Positions 43,005 through 52,292 are shown, counted from the first letter of the stretch. The stretch: 53,624 nt of DNA from Kitasatospora phosalacinea (GCF_000717185.1 NZ_JNYE01000088.1:1-53624); one strand, 5' to 3'. Notes: a model not told the origin generated them from the sequence alone. Numbers and translations: made by a program.

Positions 43005-44411
43005 CTACTTCCGGGTGATCCGCAGCACGCCGGTCTCGGTGCCCTGGTAGAGGGTGCCGTCGGGCGCGGTGGTGCCGGTCATCTGCAGCGGGTTGTACAG
43101 CAGCCCGATGCCGAAGGCCGTCCCGGCGACCTTGGCGCCGGTGTCCGGGTCGACCACCGCGTGCGCGTAGCCGGCGAAGGTCTGGGCGCCGACCGGGTCG
43201 GTGGGCCCGCTGACGGTGACGGTGTAGATCAGGTCGTCGCCGAGCGAGAGCCGGGGCAGCGCCGCCGACTTGACGTCGCTCTCCCACACGGTGGAGCAGC
43301 CGGTGCCGGTCGCGTTCAGGTCGATCCGGGCCAGGCCGCCCTGGAAGGAGGCCGAGGACGGGACGCTGGCGGGCGCGCCCTCGGGCAGCGCCGGGTACGG
43401 GTAGCCGTAGGTGTTGGTGACGAACACGCTGCGGCCGGAGGCGATCACCGCGTCCTCGGTGCCGCTGGCGGCCCACTTGGTGAGCACGGGCGTGGTGCAG
43501 ACCGGCACCGGACCGGCGTCGACCTTGTAGACCAGCAGGTTCTCGTGCGGCGCGGCGTTGTCGGTGAGGGTGACGTACTCGGTGCCGCTGCCGGGCCCGA
43601 AGAAGCTGGGCGTGGCGCCGGTGCCCCAGCTGAGCTGGCCGGGCTTGCGGCCGGGGCCGCGGTCGTACGGGGCGCGCCACTGCACGACGGGCGTGCCGTC
43701 GTCCGTCTGGCCGAGCAGGTAGAGGGCGTGGTCGGTGGCGACGGCGGTGTGGCCGGGGACGGTGGAGATGCTGTTGGCGACGCCCTCGCCGGTGGCGAGG
43801 GTGCGGACCGCGCCGGTGGTGGTGTCGGCGGTGCCGATGACGCCGCCGCCGGTGGCGAACCAGACCTTGCCGTCCCAGCCGGGGCTGAGGCCGACGATGT
43901 TGTCGCCGGACGGTACCGCGCCGGCCAGCGGGGTGCTCTGGTCGATCGTCAACTGCCAGGCCCCGCTGCTGTTGCGGTGGTGGCCGATCCGCAGCAGGTT
44001 GTCGTCGCCGTCGACGCCGACCAGCCGGTCGTTCTGGTCCAGGTAGGCGTACACGCCGCCGAACAGGGCCCCCTTGGGGAGCTCCAGCGAGGCCAGGTCC
44101 TTGCCGTCGGCCGGGTCGAGCAGGTGGACGGTCGGGGTCTGGCCGAAGATCGTGGTGCACAGCGCGACCGGGTAGCCGTCCTGGCCGACCGTGACGGTGG
44201 GGCAGGCCGAGGCGAGCGCGGTGCGGCTCCAGTTGACGGCGCCGGTGCCGGGCCCGGCGTACGGGGTGGTGTCGCTGGAGGCGGAGTCGCCGTGCATGCC
44301 GGCGTTGCCGTTCGGGGCGGTCGCCGGGTTCTGCGGCGGCAGCGGGCCGAAGGCGGTGGCGGCGAGCGCCGCGGCCAGGGCGAGGGCGGGGAGCAGCGGA
44401 CGGGTGCGCAT
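43005..44411 (-). CDS. Secreted beta-propeller-like protein
   Basis: This 468-residue protein starts with a signal peptide (MRTRPLLPALALAAALAATAFG), then a low-complexity Asn/Gly/Ser-rich segment. Repeated beta-propeller-type blades follow, of the form VVGVDGDDNLLRIG, GLSPGWDGKVWFATGGGVIG, TAPDGTLYQGTETGVLRI. It resembles PQQ-like/strictosidine-synthase-like propellers. Four cysteines outside the signal peptide may form disulfides. No lipobox is seen, so it is probably exported and free or wall-associated. No enzymatic motif is recognisable. A short leader ORF lies upstream (44568-44642). Confidence 0.8.
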   Translation of the reverse strand: MRTRPLLPALALAAALAATAFGPLPPQNPATAPNGNAGMHGDSASSDTTPYAGPGTGAVNWSRTALASACPTVTVGQDGYPVALCTTIFGQTPTVHLLDPADGKDLASLELPKGALFGGVYAYLDQNDRLVGVDGDDNLLRIGHHRNSSGAWQLTIDQSTPLAGAVPSGDNIVGLSPGWDGKVWFATGGGVIGTADTTTGAVRTLATGEGVANSISTVPGHTAVATDHALYLLGQTDDGTPVVQWRAPYDRGPGRKPGQLSWGTGATPSFFGPGSGTEYVTLTDNAAPHENLLVYKVDAGPVPVCTTPVLTKWAASGTEDAVIASGRSVFVTNTYGYPYPALPEGAPASVPSSASFQGGLARIDLNATGTGCSTVWESDVKSAALPRLSLGDDLIYTVTVSGPTDPVGAQTFAGYAHAVVDPDTGAKVAGTAFGIGLLYNPLQMTGTTAPDGTLYQGTETGVLRITRK

Positions 44412-44439
44412 GGCGGGGTCCTGTTCCGGGAGTCGGAGT

Positions 44440-44460
44440 CCTTCCGCCGCGAGCGGAAGG
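44440..44460 (-). promoter_or_regulatory. Hairpin between leader ORF and beta-propeller gene
   Basis: Arms CCTTCCGC (44440-44447) and GCGGAAGG (44453-44460) form a perfect 8-bp stem with a 5-base loop. It lies about 30 bases upstream of the gene start and downstream of the putative leader peptide, a suitable place for attenuation or control of translation. Confidence 0.45.
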
Positions 44461-44567
44461 AAGGGACGCCGAACGGCGGCCGGTCCCGGGGACGGGGGGG
44501 GAGGCGCGGGGCCGCTCGGCGGAGTGCGTGAGCGGCCCTCGACGGGAGGGGAGGGGTGCGGGCCGCG

Positions 44568-44642
44568 TCAGCCGACGCGGCGACAACCCGTCGTGGTGGC
44601 ACGGCCATGGTCGACATGGCGGCGGCTCACCAGCAGGGTCAT
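44568..44642 (-). CDS. Putative leader peptide (24 aa, RRHVD type)
   Basis: Reading from ATG 44640-44642 to TGA 44568-44570 the peptide is MTLLVSRRHVDHGRAT then TTGCRRVG. AAGGTG precedes the ATG with good spacing. Many actinobacteria carry very short ORFs with an SRRHVDxxR core and a late Cys upstream of sulfur- or transport-related genes, labelled putative leader peptides. This one fits the pattern and lies about 155 bases before the beta-propeller gene, with a hairpin between. The rest of 44412-44743 shows no other gene. Confidence 0.55.
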   Translation of the reverse strand: MTLLVSRRHVDHGRATTTGCRRVG

Positions 44643-44743
44643 GCCACGCACCTTAGCGACCGCGCGCCGCCCACCGCTGCCCCCTTCTCACTCCTCGGAC
44701 GGCCGGGCGGACGCACCGGCCCGGCCGCTTCGGTCGTCGTCCG

Positions 44744-47700
44744 TCATTCGGCGGTCAACTCCTGGAGGTCGGCGAGGAGTTCGGAGACGGCGACCGGGCC
44801 GAGATCGCCGAGGCGCTGGCGGTAATCGCGGCTGTTCGGCCAGTAGCGCCCCAGTGCGTCGTCCAGCCAGACCGCCTCGAGGGCCTGTTCGTCGTACTCG
44901 TTGGGGAGGCCGACCGCGATGCCGGGCCGGATCTCGACCACCAGGTGGCGGCCGTTCGGCAGTGGCTTGTGGAACCACCATTCCAGGCCCGCGTCCTGCG
45001 GTTCGCCTCGCCGCCAGCCGCGCTTGGTCAGCCCGAGTATCCGGCTCGTCGGGACGGTGTGCTTCTCGAACCGGTGCAGCCGGTGCCCGGCGGCCTCCTC
45101 GGCGGTCAACGCGGCCACCGGACGGCCGAGTTGAGGGAACGGCTGGACGATCTCGTAGTCCGCGAACAGCTCCGCCCAGGCGGCCAGCTCGGCGGGGGCC
45201 AGGCGCAGCGGGTGGACGAGCCGGACGGTGGCGTCCCGGGGCAGTGCGAAGGACTGGTCGTGGACGTCGGCGAAGGTGCGGTCCTCGGCGACCCGGAAGG
45301 CGGTGTGGTCGGCCGTCCAGACCAGGCGGCGCACCAGGTGGCCGAGCAGCGGGTGGGCGACCAGCAGGTCGGTGAACTCGTCGGTGGTCCACGTCCGTTC
45401 GGCGACCATCGCGGCCTCCAGCCGGACGGTCTGGTCGGCGGCCAGGGTGCGGGCGTCCTTCTTCAGCGCGGCGAAGCGCCTGCGCTCGGCGGGGGCGAGC
45501 GCCTGGTCGTCGCGGGCACCGGGTGCGGGCAGGTCCTTGCGCCGCTTGCCGTCGGCGTCCAGCACGTACGGGCGCCACTCCTCGTCGAAGCCGACGGTGA
45601 ACGTCCGCGCGCCGTAGTCGATCACCGTGGTGCCGTCCGGGTCCAGGCCCAGGTCCGGCACCAGGCGGTCGCCGAGCTGCTCGCCCGTCAGGCCCAGCGC
45701 CTCGGCGATCTCGGCGATCTTCTCCTGGGCGCGGACCTTGAGCGCCTTGAACTTCACCCGCTGCGCGATGCCCTGGAGTTGCAGCAGGGCGGCGTCGGTG
45801 CCGATCGCGGCCAGCACGTCCAGGCCCTCCACCGCCCGCTGGTGGGCGTTCTGGCCGGGCCACTCGCGCAGCAGCGGCGCCAAGCCCGGGTACGGGTCGC
45901 GCAGCTTCCCCAACTGCAGCACCGTCAGCAGGTGGTGCACCGACTTCAGCGGCAACGCACCGCTCCCGTCGGCCAGTTGGATCTGCGGAAGCGCCTCCGG
46001 CCGCAGCCAGGAGGGCAGTTCGGGCAGCTTCGCGGGCAGCGCGGCCTCCAGCGGGTCGGAGCCCAGCGCGTCCGCGACCACCGCCGCGGCCTGCTCGCCG
46101 TAGCGCTCGGCCACCGCCGCCGTCAGCACCTCCGCCCCCTGCTGGGCGGCCACCAGCCGCAGCGCGTGCTCCGCCGCGGCCCGCGCCCGACCGGCCTTGC
46201 CGACCGCCGCCGGAACCAGCAGCAGCGCCCCCGCCACGCCGTGCCGCTCGAACCACGAACGCGCCACCGCCTGAACCGACTTGAGCCGCAGCAGCGCGTC
46301 CGCCATCACCCCCGCCGCGACCGCGCCCCGCACCGGCAGCAGCACGGGTGCGACCTGGGCCGGACGGGCCACGGCCGCGCCGAGCACCAGCCGCAGCGCG
46401 GCCGTGCCGAACCTGGCCAGCACCGGCGCCAACTGCTCGCCGCAGGTCGCCAGCTCGCGCGGGTCCCAGGACTCCAGGTACGGCGCCATCAGCTCCGCCG
46501 GAGCGATGGCCAGCAGCCGGCAGCACTGGTCGGTCCAGCCGTTCTCGTCGGAATTCCGCACCTTCTCCGCCCAGCCGATGTTCGCCGAGTACTCCCAGGA
46601 GCGGTAGGGGGTGGCCGCGAACGCCGCCGACTCGCCCTCCTCCCACAGCAGTTGGACCTCCTGATCGGCCACCTGCCCGGTCAGCACCCGCGGCTTGCGG
46701 ACGGTGCGCCGCCGCGTCCACGGCGGGTCGACCAGCAGCGCGGGCAGCCGCTCCGGCGCCGCCTCGGGCAGCGGCTCCCGCGCCCCCGCCAGGCCCCGCA
46801 CGTACGCGGCGCTCTCCTCGTCCAGGGTCGGCAGGATCTCCGGCAGCCGCGGGCGCAGCAGCGCCACCTGCCGGTCGAGCAGGTACCGGACCGCCGCCGC
46901 GTCGGCGCCACCGCGCCGCGCCGCCGCCGACAGGACCCGCACCGACCGCACCGGGAAGCGCTCCACCATCGTCAGCAGGACCAGCCGGAAGGTCTTGTCG
47001 GCGATCCGGTCGACCAACTCGACCATCGCCTCGTCGGTCGGGAACTCCGCCACGTACTCGGCGCACCCGCGCGTCCAGTCGTCGTCCCACCGGCGCTGCT
47101 CCAGCGCCCCCGCCACCAGCGGCGCCGCGGCCCGCCCCACCCCGTCGGTGAGGGTGGCCACCACCTGGCGCGTCCAGTACGTCCACGCCCCGCGGTCCGC
47201 CGCGCCGAACCGCTGCGCCTGCTCGGCGCTGCCGAGTGCGGGCAGCAGCAGCGCGCGCAGCAGGCCGCTCGTCTCGCGCGAGTGCCCGAACATCTCGGCC
47301 AGGCACTCGTCGACCCACTCCGCCCGCTCCGGCACCAGGAACGCGGTGGCCGCCCGGCGCACCAGGGTGTCCCGCAGCCCTGCCAACTCCGCCACCACGG
47401 CGGCGTACTCGGGCTCCGGCGCGGCGGCCAGCGCCCGGCGGGCGGCCGCCAGCACCTGGAGGTCGAACTCCGTACCGGAATCGTCGTGGACGGTCACCCT
47501 GGCCCGCCGCCCGTAGGACGCGTGCAACTGGGAGGTGTCCACCCCCAGGGACACCAGGGCGGTCCGCACCGCGAGGCTCAGGCCGAAGCGCGCCGTCCAG
47601 CCCGCGAACTCCCGTTCCGCCCGGTCGGCGTCCTTCCGCTCCCGGACCGTCGCGGCGACCACCGCCAGCCCCACCGGGTCCGGCTCCCCGTCCAGGTACG

Positions 47701-47998
47701 CCCGGGCGGCGGCCACCGCCCCGGGGTCGGACCCCGGGGAGGTCAGCACCTGCTCGATCGCCCCGTGCTGCTCGGCCACCTGCCGGGCCTCCGTCGCGGC
47801 CGCCTCCGCCGCGTCCACCCGCGGCCACGTCGCGGGCAGCGGCACCGGCGCCCCGCCCCGGCGGCGCGGCAGCACGTGCTCGCGCCACGCCTCGGGCGGC
47901 ACGAACCCGTCCTCGTCGGGGAACCCGGTGCCGGGGGCGGGCCCGCCGGCCTCCCGGAACTTCGCCGAACCGCCGCCGACCAGCTCCCAGCGCTGCAC
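44744..47998 (-). CDS. DUF4132 (MolR-like) protein
   Basis: This very large protein of about 1084 residues has a short WGR-like start (QRWELVGGGSAKFREAG), a long helical-repeat middle with many Ala/Leu/Arg helices, and the conserved C-terminal DUF4132 block (HTVPTSRILGLTKRGWRRG, LEWWFHKPLPNGRHLVVEI, NEYDEQALEAVWL). Family function is unsettled; the helical repeats suggest a scaffold. GTG 47996-47998 follows GGAGG at 5 bases; an upstream GTG (48046) lacks a site but would also be in frame. It is divergent from the glycosidase gene. Confidence 0.85.
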   Translation of the reverse strand: MQRWELVGGGSAKFREAGGPAPGTGFPDEDGFVPPEAWREHVLPRRRGGAPVPLPATWPRVDAAEAAATEARQVAEQHGAIEQVLTSPGSDPGAVAAARAYLDGEPDPVGLAVVAATVRERKDADRAEREFAGWTARFGLSLAVRTALVSLGVDTSQLHASYGRRARVTVHDDSGTEFDLQVLAAARRALAAAPEPEYAAVVAELAGLRDTLVRRAATAFLVPERAEWVDECLAEMFGHSRETSGLLRALLLPALGSAEQAQRFGAADRGAWTYWTRQVVATLTDGVGRAAAPLVAGALEQRRWDDDWTRGCAEYVAEFPTDEAMVELVDRIADKTFRLVLLTMVERFPVRSVRVLSAAARRGGADAAAVRYLLDRQVALLRPRLPEILPTLDEESAAYVRGLAGAREPLPEAAPERLPALLVDPPWTRRRTVRKPRVLTGQVADQEVQLLWEEGESAAFAATPYRSWEYSANIGWAEKVRNSDENGWTDQCCRLLAIAPAELMAPYLESWDPRELATCGEQLAPVLARFGTAALRLVLGAAVARPAQVAPVLLPVRGAVAAGVMADALLRLKSVQAVARSWFERHGVAGALLLVPAAVGKAGRARAAAEHALRLVAAQQGAEVLTAAVAERYGEQAAAVVADALGSDPLEAALPAKLPELPSWLRPEALPQIQLADGSGALPLKSVHHLLTVLQLGKLRDPYPGLAPLLREWPGQNAHQRAVEGLDVLAAIGTDAALLQLQGIAQRVKFKALKVRAQEKIAEIAEALGLTGEQLGDRLVPDLGLDPDGTTVIDYGARTFTVGFDEEWRPYVLDADGKRRKDLPAPGARDDQALAPAERRRFAALKKDARTLAADQTVRLEAAMVAERTWTTDEFTDLLVAHPLLGHLVRRLVWTADHTAFRVAEDRTFADVHDQSFALPRDATVRLVHPLRLAPAELAAWAELFADYEIVQPFPQLGRPVAALTAEEAAGHRLHRFEKHTVPTSRILGLTKRGWRRGEPQDAGLEWWFHKPLPNGRHLVVEIRPGIAVGLPNEYDEQALEAVWLDDALGRYWPNSRDYRQRLGDLGPVAVSELLADLQELTAE

Positions 47999-48064
47999 TC
48001 GCCCCTCCGGACCCGCCCATCGACCGACCACGAACCGGCCGACCACCTGGCGGAACCCTAGCGA

Positions 48065-48135
48065 CCGGCCAGGACACTCCCGGACCCGGCGGGCGTCCGG
48101 TCCGCGGGCGCCGGGCCCGGGAGTGTCCTGGCCGG
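48065..48135. repeat. Long perfect inverted repeat between divergent genes
   Basis: Two 19-base arms (48065-48083 and 48117-48135) are exact reverse complements around a 33-base loop that contains a further CCCGGCG/CGCCGGG pairing. It sits between the divergent DUF4132 and GH13 starts, so it is not a simple terminator. Possible roles are a large operator, a 5'-UTR structure or a remnant of a mobile element. Confidence 0.8.
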
Positions 48136-48224
48136 GCCGGTTGGTTCCGCGGGGGCCGGGCGGGGCATGGCTTGGGGGGACAGCGGTGTGCGGTGCGGGA
48201 CGGTTCGTGGCGAGAGGGGCCGTG

Positions 48225-49790
48225 GTGGGTACGGAGTGGGCGAGTGACGCGGTGCTGTACCAGATCTATCCGCAGAGCTTCGCGGACGGGGACGGCGACG
48301 GGACCGGCGACTTCGCGGGGCTGACGGAGCGGCTGGAGTACCTGCAGTGGCTGGGAGTGGACGCGGTCTGGCTGAACCCGTGCTTCGCGTCCCCGTTCGG
48401 TGACGCGGGCTACGACGTGGCGGACTTCCTGACCACCGCGCCCCGCTACGGGACGCCGGAGGACCTGGCGAAGTTCACCGACGCGGCCCGCCGGGTCGGC
48501 ATCCGCGTCCTGCTGGACCTGGTGGCGGGCCACACCTCGGACCGGCACCCGTGGTTCGTCCGCTCCGCCGCCGACCCGGACGACCACCGGTACGTGTGGG
48601 CGGACCGCCCGGCGCCCGGGTACGTGGCCTCGCCGGGCAGCCGCCCGGGCTGGTACCGGCCGAACTTCTTCGACTTCCAGCCCGCGCTGAACTTCGGGTA
48701 CGCCCGCACCGACCCGGCCGAGCCGTGGCGGCAGCCGGTGGACGCCGAGGGCCCGCGGGCCAACCGGGCGGCGCTGCGCGAGATCATGGCGCACTGGTTC
48801 GGCCTCGGCGTCTCCGGCTTCCGGGTCGACATGGCGTCCTCGCTGGTCAAGGACGACCCCGGGTTCACCGAGACCGGCCGGCTGTGGCGCGAGACCCGGG
48901 CGTGGATGGACGCGCACCACCCCGACCGGGTCGTCCTCGCCGAGTGGGGCGACCCGGCCCGCTCGGTGCCGATGGGCTTCCACGGCGACTTCTTCCTGCA
49001 GTTCGGCGACCCGACCGAGGGCGGGGCGCTGCGCTCGCTGTGGAACAACGGCGCGGGCACGGTGCACGAGGAGTGGCCGGACGAGCCCTGCTACTTCGAC
49101 GCCGAGGGGCGCGGCTCGATGCGCCCGTTCCTCGCCGAGTGGGAGCGCGCCGCGACGGCCGCGGCCGGGCACGGCTTCGCCTCGCTGCCGACCGCCAACC
49201 ACGACTTCTCCCGACTGGCCTGCGGCCCGCGCACCCGCGAGCAGCTCGCGGCGGCGTTCGCGTTCCAGCTGACCTGGCCGACCGTCCCGGCGATCTACTA
49301 CGGCGACGAGATCGGCATGCGCTTCGTCCCGGGCCTGCCCGACACCGAGGGCAGCGTGCTGGGCCCGCGCTACAACCGGGCCGGTTCGCGCACGCCGATG
49401 CAGTGGGACGCGACGGTCGACGCCGGGTTCTCCTCCGCGCCCACCGAGAGCTTCTACCTGCCGCTGGACCCCTCCCCCGACCGTCCGGACGTCGCCTCCC
49501 AGCGCGCCGACGAGTCCTCGCTGCTGCACCAGGTGCGGGAGTTGATCGCGCTGCGCCGCGCGCACCCGGGCCTGGGCCCGCACGCGCCGGTCGAAGTGCT
49601 GCACAGCGGCTACCCGTTGGCGTACCTGCGGGGCGAGCGCTACCTGGTGGTGGTCAACCCGCGGCGCACGCCCGCCTGCCTGCCGGTGGAGCGCGAGCTG
49701 CCGGGGCGGCTGCTGCACGGGCGGGGAGTGTCGCTGACCCACTCGGTGCTGCGCGCGGAGGGCTTCTCGTACGCGGTGTTCATCCGCTGA
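48225..49790 (+). CDS. GH13 alpha-amylase-family glycosidase
   Basis: This 521-residue intracellular (no signal peptide) glycoside hydrolase family 13 enzyme is close to the trehalose synthase/oligo-glucosidase group, with start WASDAVLYQIYPQSFADGDG. Conserved regions: I DLVAGHTSD (usually D-x3-N-H, the Asn being Gly here), II GFRVDMASS with the nucleophile Asp, III VLAEWGD with the acid/base Glu, IV TANHDFSR with the stabilising Asp. GTG 48225 lies 5 bases after GAGAGGGG. It ends 6 bases before the convergent ArsR gene. Confidence 0.9.
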   Translation: MGTEWASDAVLYQIYPQSFADGDGDGTGDFAGLTERLEYLQWLGVDAVWLNPCFASPFGDAGYDVADFLTTAPRYGTPEDLAKFTDAARRVGIRVLLDLVAGHTSDRHPWFVRSAADPDDHRYVWADRPAPGYVASPGSRPGWYRPNFFDFQPALNFGYARTDPAEPWRQPVDAEGPRANRAALREIMAHWFGLGVSGFRVDMASSLVKDDPGFTETGRLWRETRAWMDAHHPDRVVLAEWGDPARSVPMGFHGDFFLQFGDPTEGGALRSLWNNGAGTVHEEWPDEPCYFDAEGRGSMRPFLAEWERAATAAAGHGFASLPTANHDFSRLACGPRTREQLAAAFAFQLTWPTVPAIYYGDEIGMRFVPGLPDTEGSVLGPRYNRAGSRTPMQWDATVDAGFSSAPTESFYLPLDPSPDRPDVASQRADESSLLHQVRELIALRRAHPGLGPHAPVEVLHSGYPLAYLRGERYLVVVNPRRTPACLPVERELPGRLLHGRGVSLTHSVLRAEGFSYAVFIR

Positions 49791-49796
49791 GTCCGG

Positions 49797-50768
49797 CTAC
49801 TCCCGCTCCTCGCAGAGGAGTTCGGCCGCGGCCGTGCGCAGGTAGAGCACGCTGCGGCCGGTGCGGTGGCGGGCGACGAGGCCCGCGTCGTGCAGGGCGG
49901 ACAGGTGGTGCGAGACGGTGGGCGCGGACAGGGCGGTGCGGGCGGCGAGTTCGGTGGTGGTGGCGGGGGCGTCGAGTCCGGCGAGCAGCCGGGCCCGGGC
50001 CCGGCCGAGCACCCGGGCCAGGCCGTCGGGGGCGGGCGCGGGGGCCTCCCAGAGCGTGGCGACGCCGCGCGGCGGGTAGACCAGGCCGGGCTGCCAGGGC
50101 GGGTTGAGCTGGGAGAACACGCCGGGCCAGGCGAACACGGTGGGCACCAGGACGAGTCCGCGCGCGCCGTCGAGGCGGCGGTGCGCCTCCAGGTGCCGGT
50201 GGCCGATCCGCAGCAGGTCGTGCTCCCAGCTGACCGACGGGTGCAGGTCGGCGAACAGCCCGGCCGGTCCGCCCGCGGCCAACTGCCGGGCCCGGCGCAG
50301 GACCTCGCCCTCGGCCAGCCGCTCGATCCGCCCCCAGTGCGGGGCGATCGCGGCCTGCCAGTACACCCGCGCCTCGGCCGCCAGCCGCCGCATTCCGGCC
50401 TCCGGGTCGGCGTGCAACTCAGCTACCAGCGGCGGGAGTTCGCCGCTGATCCGGTCGAGGTCGCGGCGGACGGCGGCCGGGTCGAGCGCGGTCAGTTCGG
50501 CCAGTTGCCGCTCCAGCGTCGGGCTGCTGTCAGCGGGCACGGGGGTGAGGAAGTCCGGCACGTACACCGTGGGCAGCCGCACCAGCTGGGAGAGCAACTC
50601 CCACTGCACACCCGCGAGTTCGCGCCGGGCCCGGCGCACCCAGGGGAGGTGGACGGCCCGTCGGCCCGGATCCTTCAGCACCTCGACGCTGGTGGTGAGC
50701 TCGCACAGCGGCGAGCGGGCGAACCTGGTGCGGGCCAGGTCCTGCGCGGAGAACTCCCAGGTCAGCAC
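49797..50768 (-). CDS. ArsR-type helix-turn-helix regulator (DUF5937-like N-domain)
   Basis: This 323-residue regulator has a long N-terminal sensor-like domain (LTWEFSAQDLARTRFARSPLCELTTSV start, HPSVSWEHDLLRIGHR in the middle). The C-terminal ArsR winged helix is TTTELAARTALSAPTVSHHLSALHDAGLVARHRTGRSVLYL. No cysteine metal sites are visible. GTG 50766-50768 follows GGGAGGG. It is divergent from an MFS gene, with a perfect palindrome between, so it probably represses that transporter and itself. Confidence 0.9.
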   Translation of the reverse strand: MLTWEFSAQDLARTRFARSPLCELTTSVEVLKDPGRRAVHLPWVRRARRELAGVQWELLSQLVRLPTVYVPDFLTPVPADSSPTLERQLAELTALDPAAVRRDLDRISGELPPLVAELHADPEAGMRRLAAEARVYWQAAIAPHWGRIERLAEGEVLRRARQLAAGGPAGLFADLHPSVSWEHDLLRIGHRHLEAHRRLDGARGLVLVPTVFAWPGVFSQLNPPWQPGLVYPPRGVATLWEAPAPAPDGLARVLGRARARLLAGLDAPATTTELAARTALSAPTVSHHLSALHDAGLVARHRTGRSVLYLRTAAAELLCEERE

Positions 50769-50795
50769 GGACCCTCCCGGTCGCGGCGGCGGCGA

Positions 50796-50817
50796 GGATT
50801 CGACCGTGGTCGAATCC
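50796..50817. promoter_or_regulatory. Operator palindrome between arsR-type and MFS genes
   Basis: GGATTCGACC-GT-GGTCGAATCC is a perfect 10-base inverted repeat with a 2-base centre. It lies 27 bases upstream of the regulator start and 36 bases upstream of the transporter start, the expected position for a shared operator. Confidence 0.8.
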
Positions 50818-50853
50818 GTGGGCGGCCACGATCATCGCAGGCAGCCTCGGGCC

Positions 50854-52209
50854 ATGACCACTGCCACCGACCCGGCCGGCGACCCCGCCGCCGCCCCGGC
50901 CACCGACCCCGCGGCCGCCACCCAGGCCGCCACCGACCCCGCCGCCGGCCCCGCCGCCGACCCCGCCGCCAAGCCCGTCCCGCTCCGGGACCGCCTCGGG
51001 CTGCCCGCCTCCGCGGGCCGCCACCGCCCGCTGATCGGCGCCCACCTGGTCGACAGCCTGGGCACCGGACTGGTGCTCGCCTTCACCCTGGTGTTCTTCA
51101 CCCGGACCACCGCACTGCCGCTGACCACCGTCGGCGCGGCCGTCACCGCCGCCCGGCTGCTGGCCCTGCCGGTCGCGCCCGCCGTCGGCCCGCTGATCGA
51201 CCGGTACGGCGCGCGCCGGGTGGCGGCCTGCGCCAACGTGCTGTCCGCCCTCGCCCACGCCGCCTTCCTGCTCGCCGACCGCCCCTGGTCGATCGTGGCG
51301 GTCTGCCTGCTCGCCCAGGCCGGGCAGGCCGCGTACTGGACGGCCAGCACCGGCCTGGTGGTGCTGGCCGCCCCGTCGCCCGGGGAGCGCACCCGCTGGT
51401 TCGCCCTGGTGCAGACGCTGCGCAACGCCGGACTCGGCCTGGGCGCCGCGGCGGGCGCGCTGCTGGTCGGCGACGGCGGGACGGGCGGACTGCGGCTGCT
51501 GGTGGCGCTGAACGCGGCCTCGTACCTGGCGGCGGCGGTGCTGCTGGCCCGCTGGCGGCCCGACCCGGCGCCCGTCGTGGCGGCCGCGGAGACCGGGCGC
51601 GGCGGCTACCGGGCGGTGCTGGCCGACCGCCGCTACCTGCTGATGGTGGCGGTGAACCTGTCCTTCGTCCTGGCCTCGATGGTGCTGAGTGTCCTGCTGG
51701 CCGTGCACGTGACGGCCGCGCTGCACCTGGGCGCGCCGCTGGCGGGGGCGCTGCTGGTGCTCAACGGCGTGCAGGTGGTGCTGACCCAGGGCCCGGTCTC
51801 CCGCCTGCTGGAGGGCCGCCGGGCGACCCGGACCGCGGCGGCCGGGGCGCTGCTCAACGCGGCGGCGTTCGCGCTCCTGGCCGTGCTGCCCGGCGGCGGA
51901 CCGCGGTGGCTGGTGCTGCCCGGACTGGTCGCGGCGGTGCTGGTGTACAACCTGGCGGAGACCGTCGCCACGCCCGGCCGCGAGGAGTTGAGCGTGGCGC
52001 TCGCCCACCCGGCCCGGCGCGGCCGGTACCTGGCGGTCAACCAGCTGTCCTGGAACGTCGGGCAGGCGCTCGCCCCCGGCCTGCTGACCCTGCTGTTCGC
52101 GCACGGCCCGGCCTGGCCCTGGCTGCTGCTGCTCGCCGCCTCGCTGGCCGCCGTCCCCGGGCTGCTCCGGCTCGAACGCCCGTCCGCCGTACTTCCCGAC
52201 CCGCGCTGA
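50854..52209 (+). CDS. MFS transporter
   Basis: This 451-residue 12-TM major facilitator has an unusual N-terminus of about 40 residues of DPA/AAT-type low-complexity sequence before the first helix. Typical features are GPLIDRYGARRVAACANVLSAL (motif A) and a paired C-terminal half with QVVLTQGPVSRLLEGRRATR. ATG 50854-50856 has no strong ribosome binding site nearby; a weak GGCAGCC precedes it. It is probably a drug or metabolite exporter controlled by the divergent ArsR-type regulator. Confidence 0.9.
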   Translation: MTTATDPAGDPAAAPATDPAAATQAATDPAAGPAADPAAKPVPLRDRLGLPASAGRHRPLIGAHLVDSLGTGLVLAFTLVFFTRTTALPLTTVGAAVTAARLLALPVAPAVGPLIDRYGARRVAACANVLSALAHAAFLLADRPWSIVAVCLLAQAGQAAYWTASTGLVVLAAPSPGERTRWFALVQTLRNAGLGLGAAAGALLVGDGGTGGLRLLVALNAASYLAAAVLLARWRPDPAPVVAAAETGRGGYRAVLADRRYLLMVAVNLSFVLASMVLSVLLAVHVTAALHLGAPLAGALLVLNGVQVVLTQGPVSRLLEGRRATRTAAAGALLNAAAFALLAVLPGGGPRWLVLPGLVAAVLVYNLAETVATPGREELSVALAHPARRGRYLAVNQLSWNVGQALAPGLLTLLFAHGPAWPWLLLLAASLAAVPGLLRLERPSAVLPDPR

Positions 52210-52292
52210 CCGCCCGGTACCGGACGCACCGGCCGGACGCACCGGCCGATAGCCGCCAGCACCCGCCGACCGGCCGGACGAAGCTCTCCGGC

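Noticed and set aside
44688..49742. Apparent 1684-residue minus-strand frame covering DUF4132 and GH13
   Set aside because: It runs antisense to the GH13 gene and out of frame with the DUF4132 protein; no domain is recognisable.
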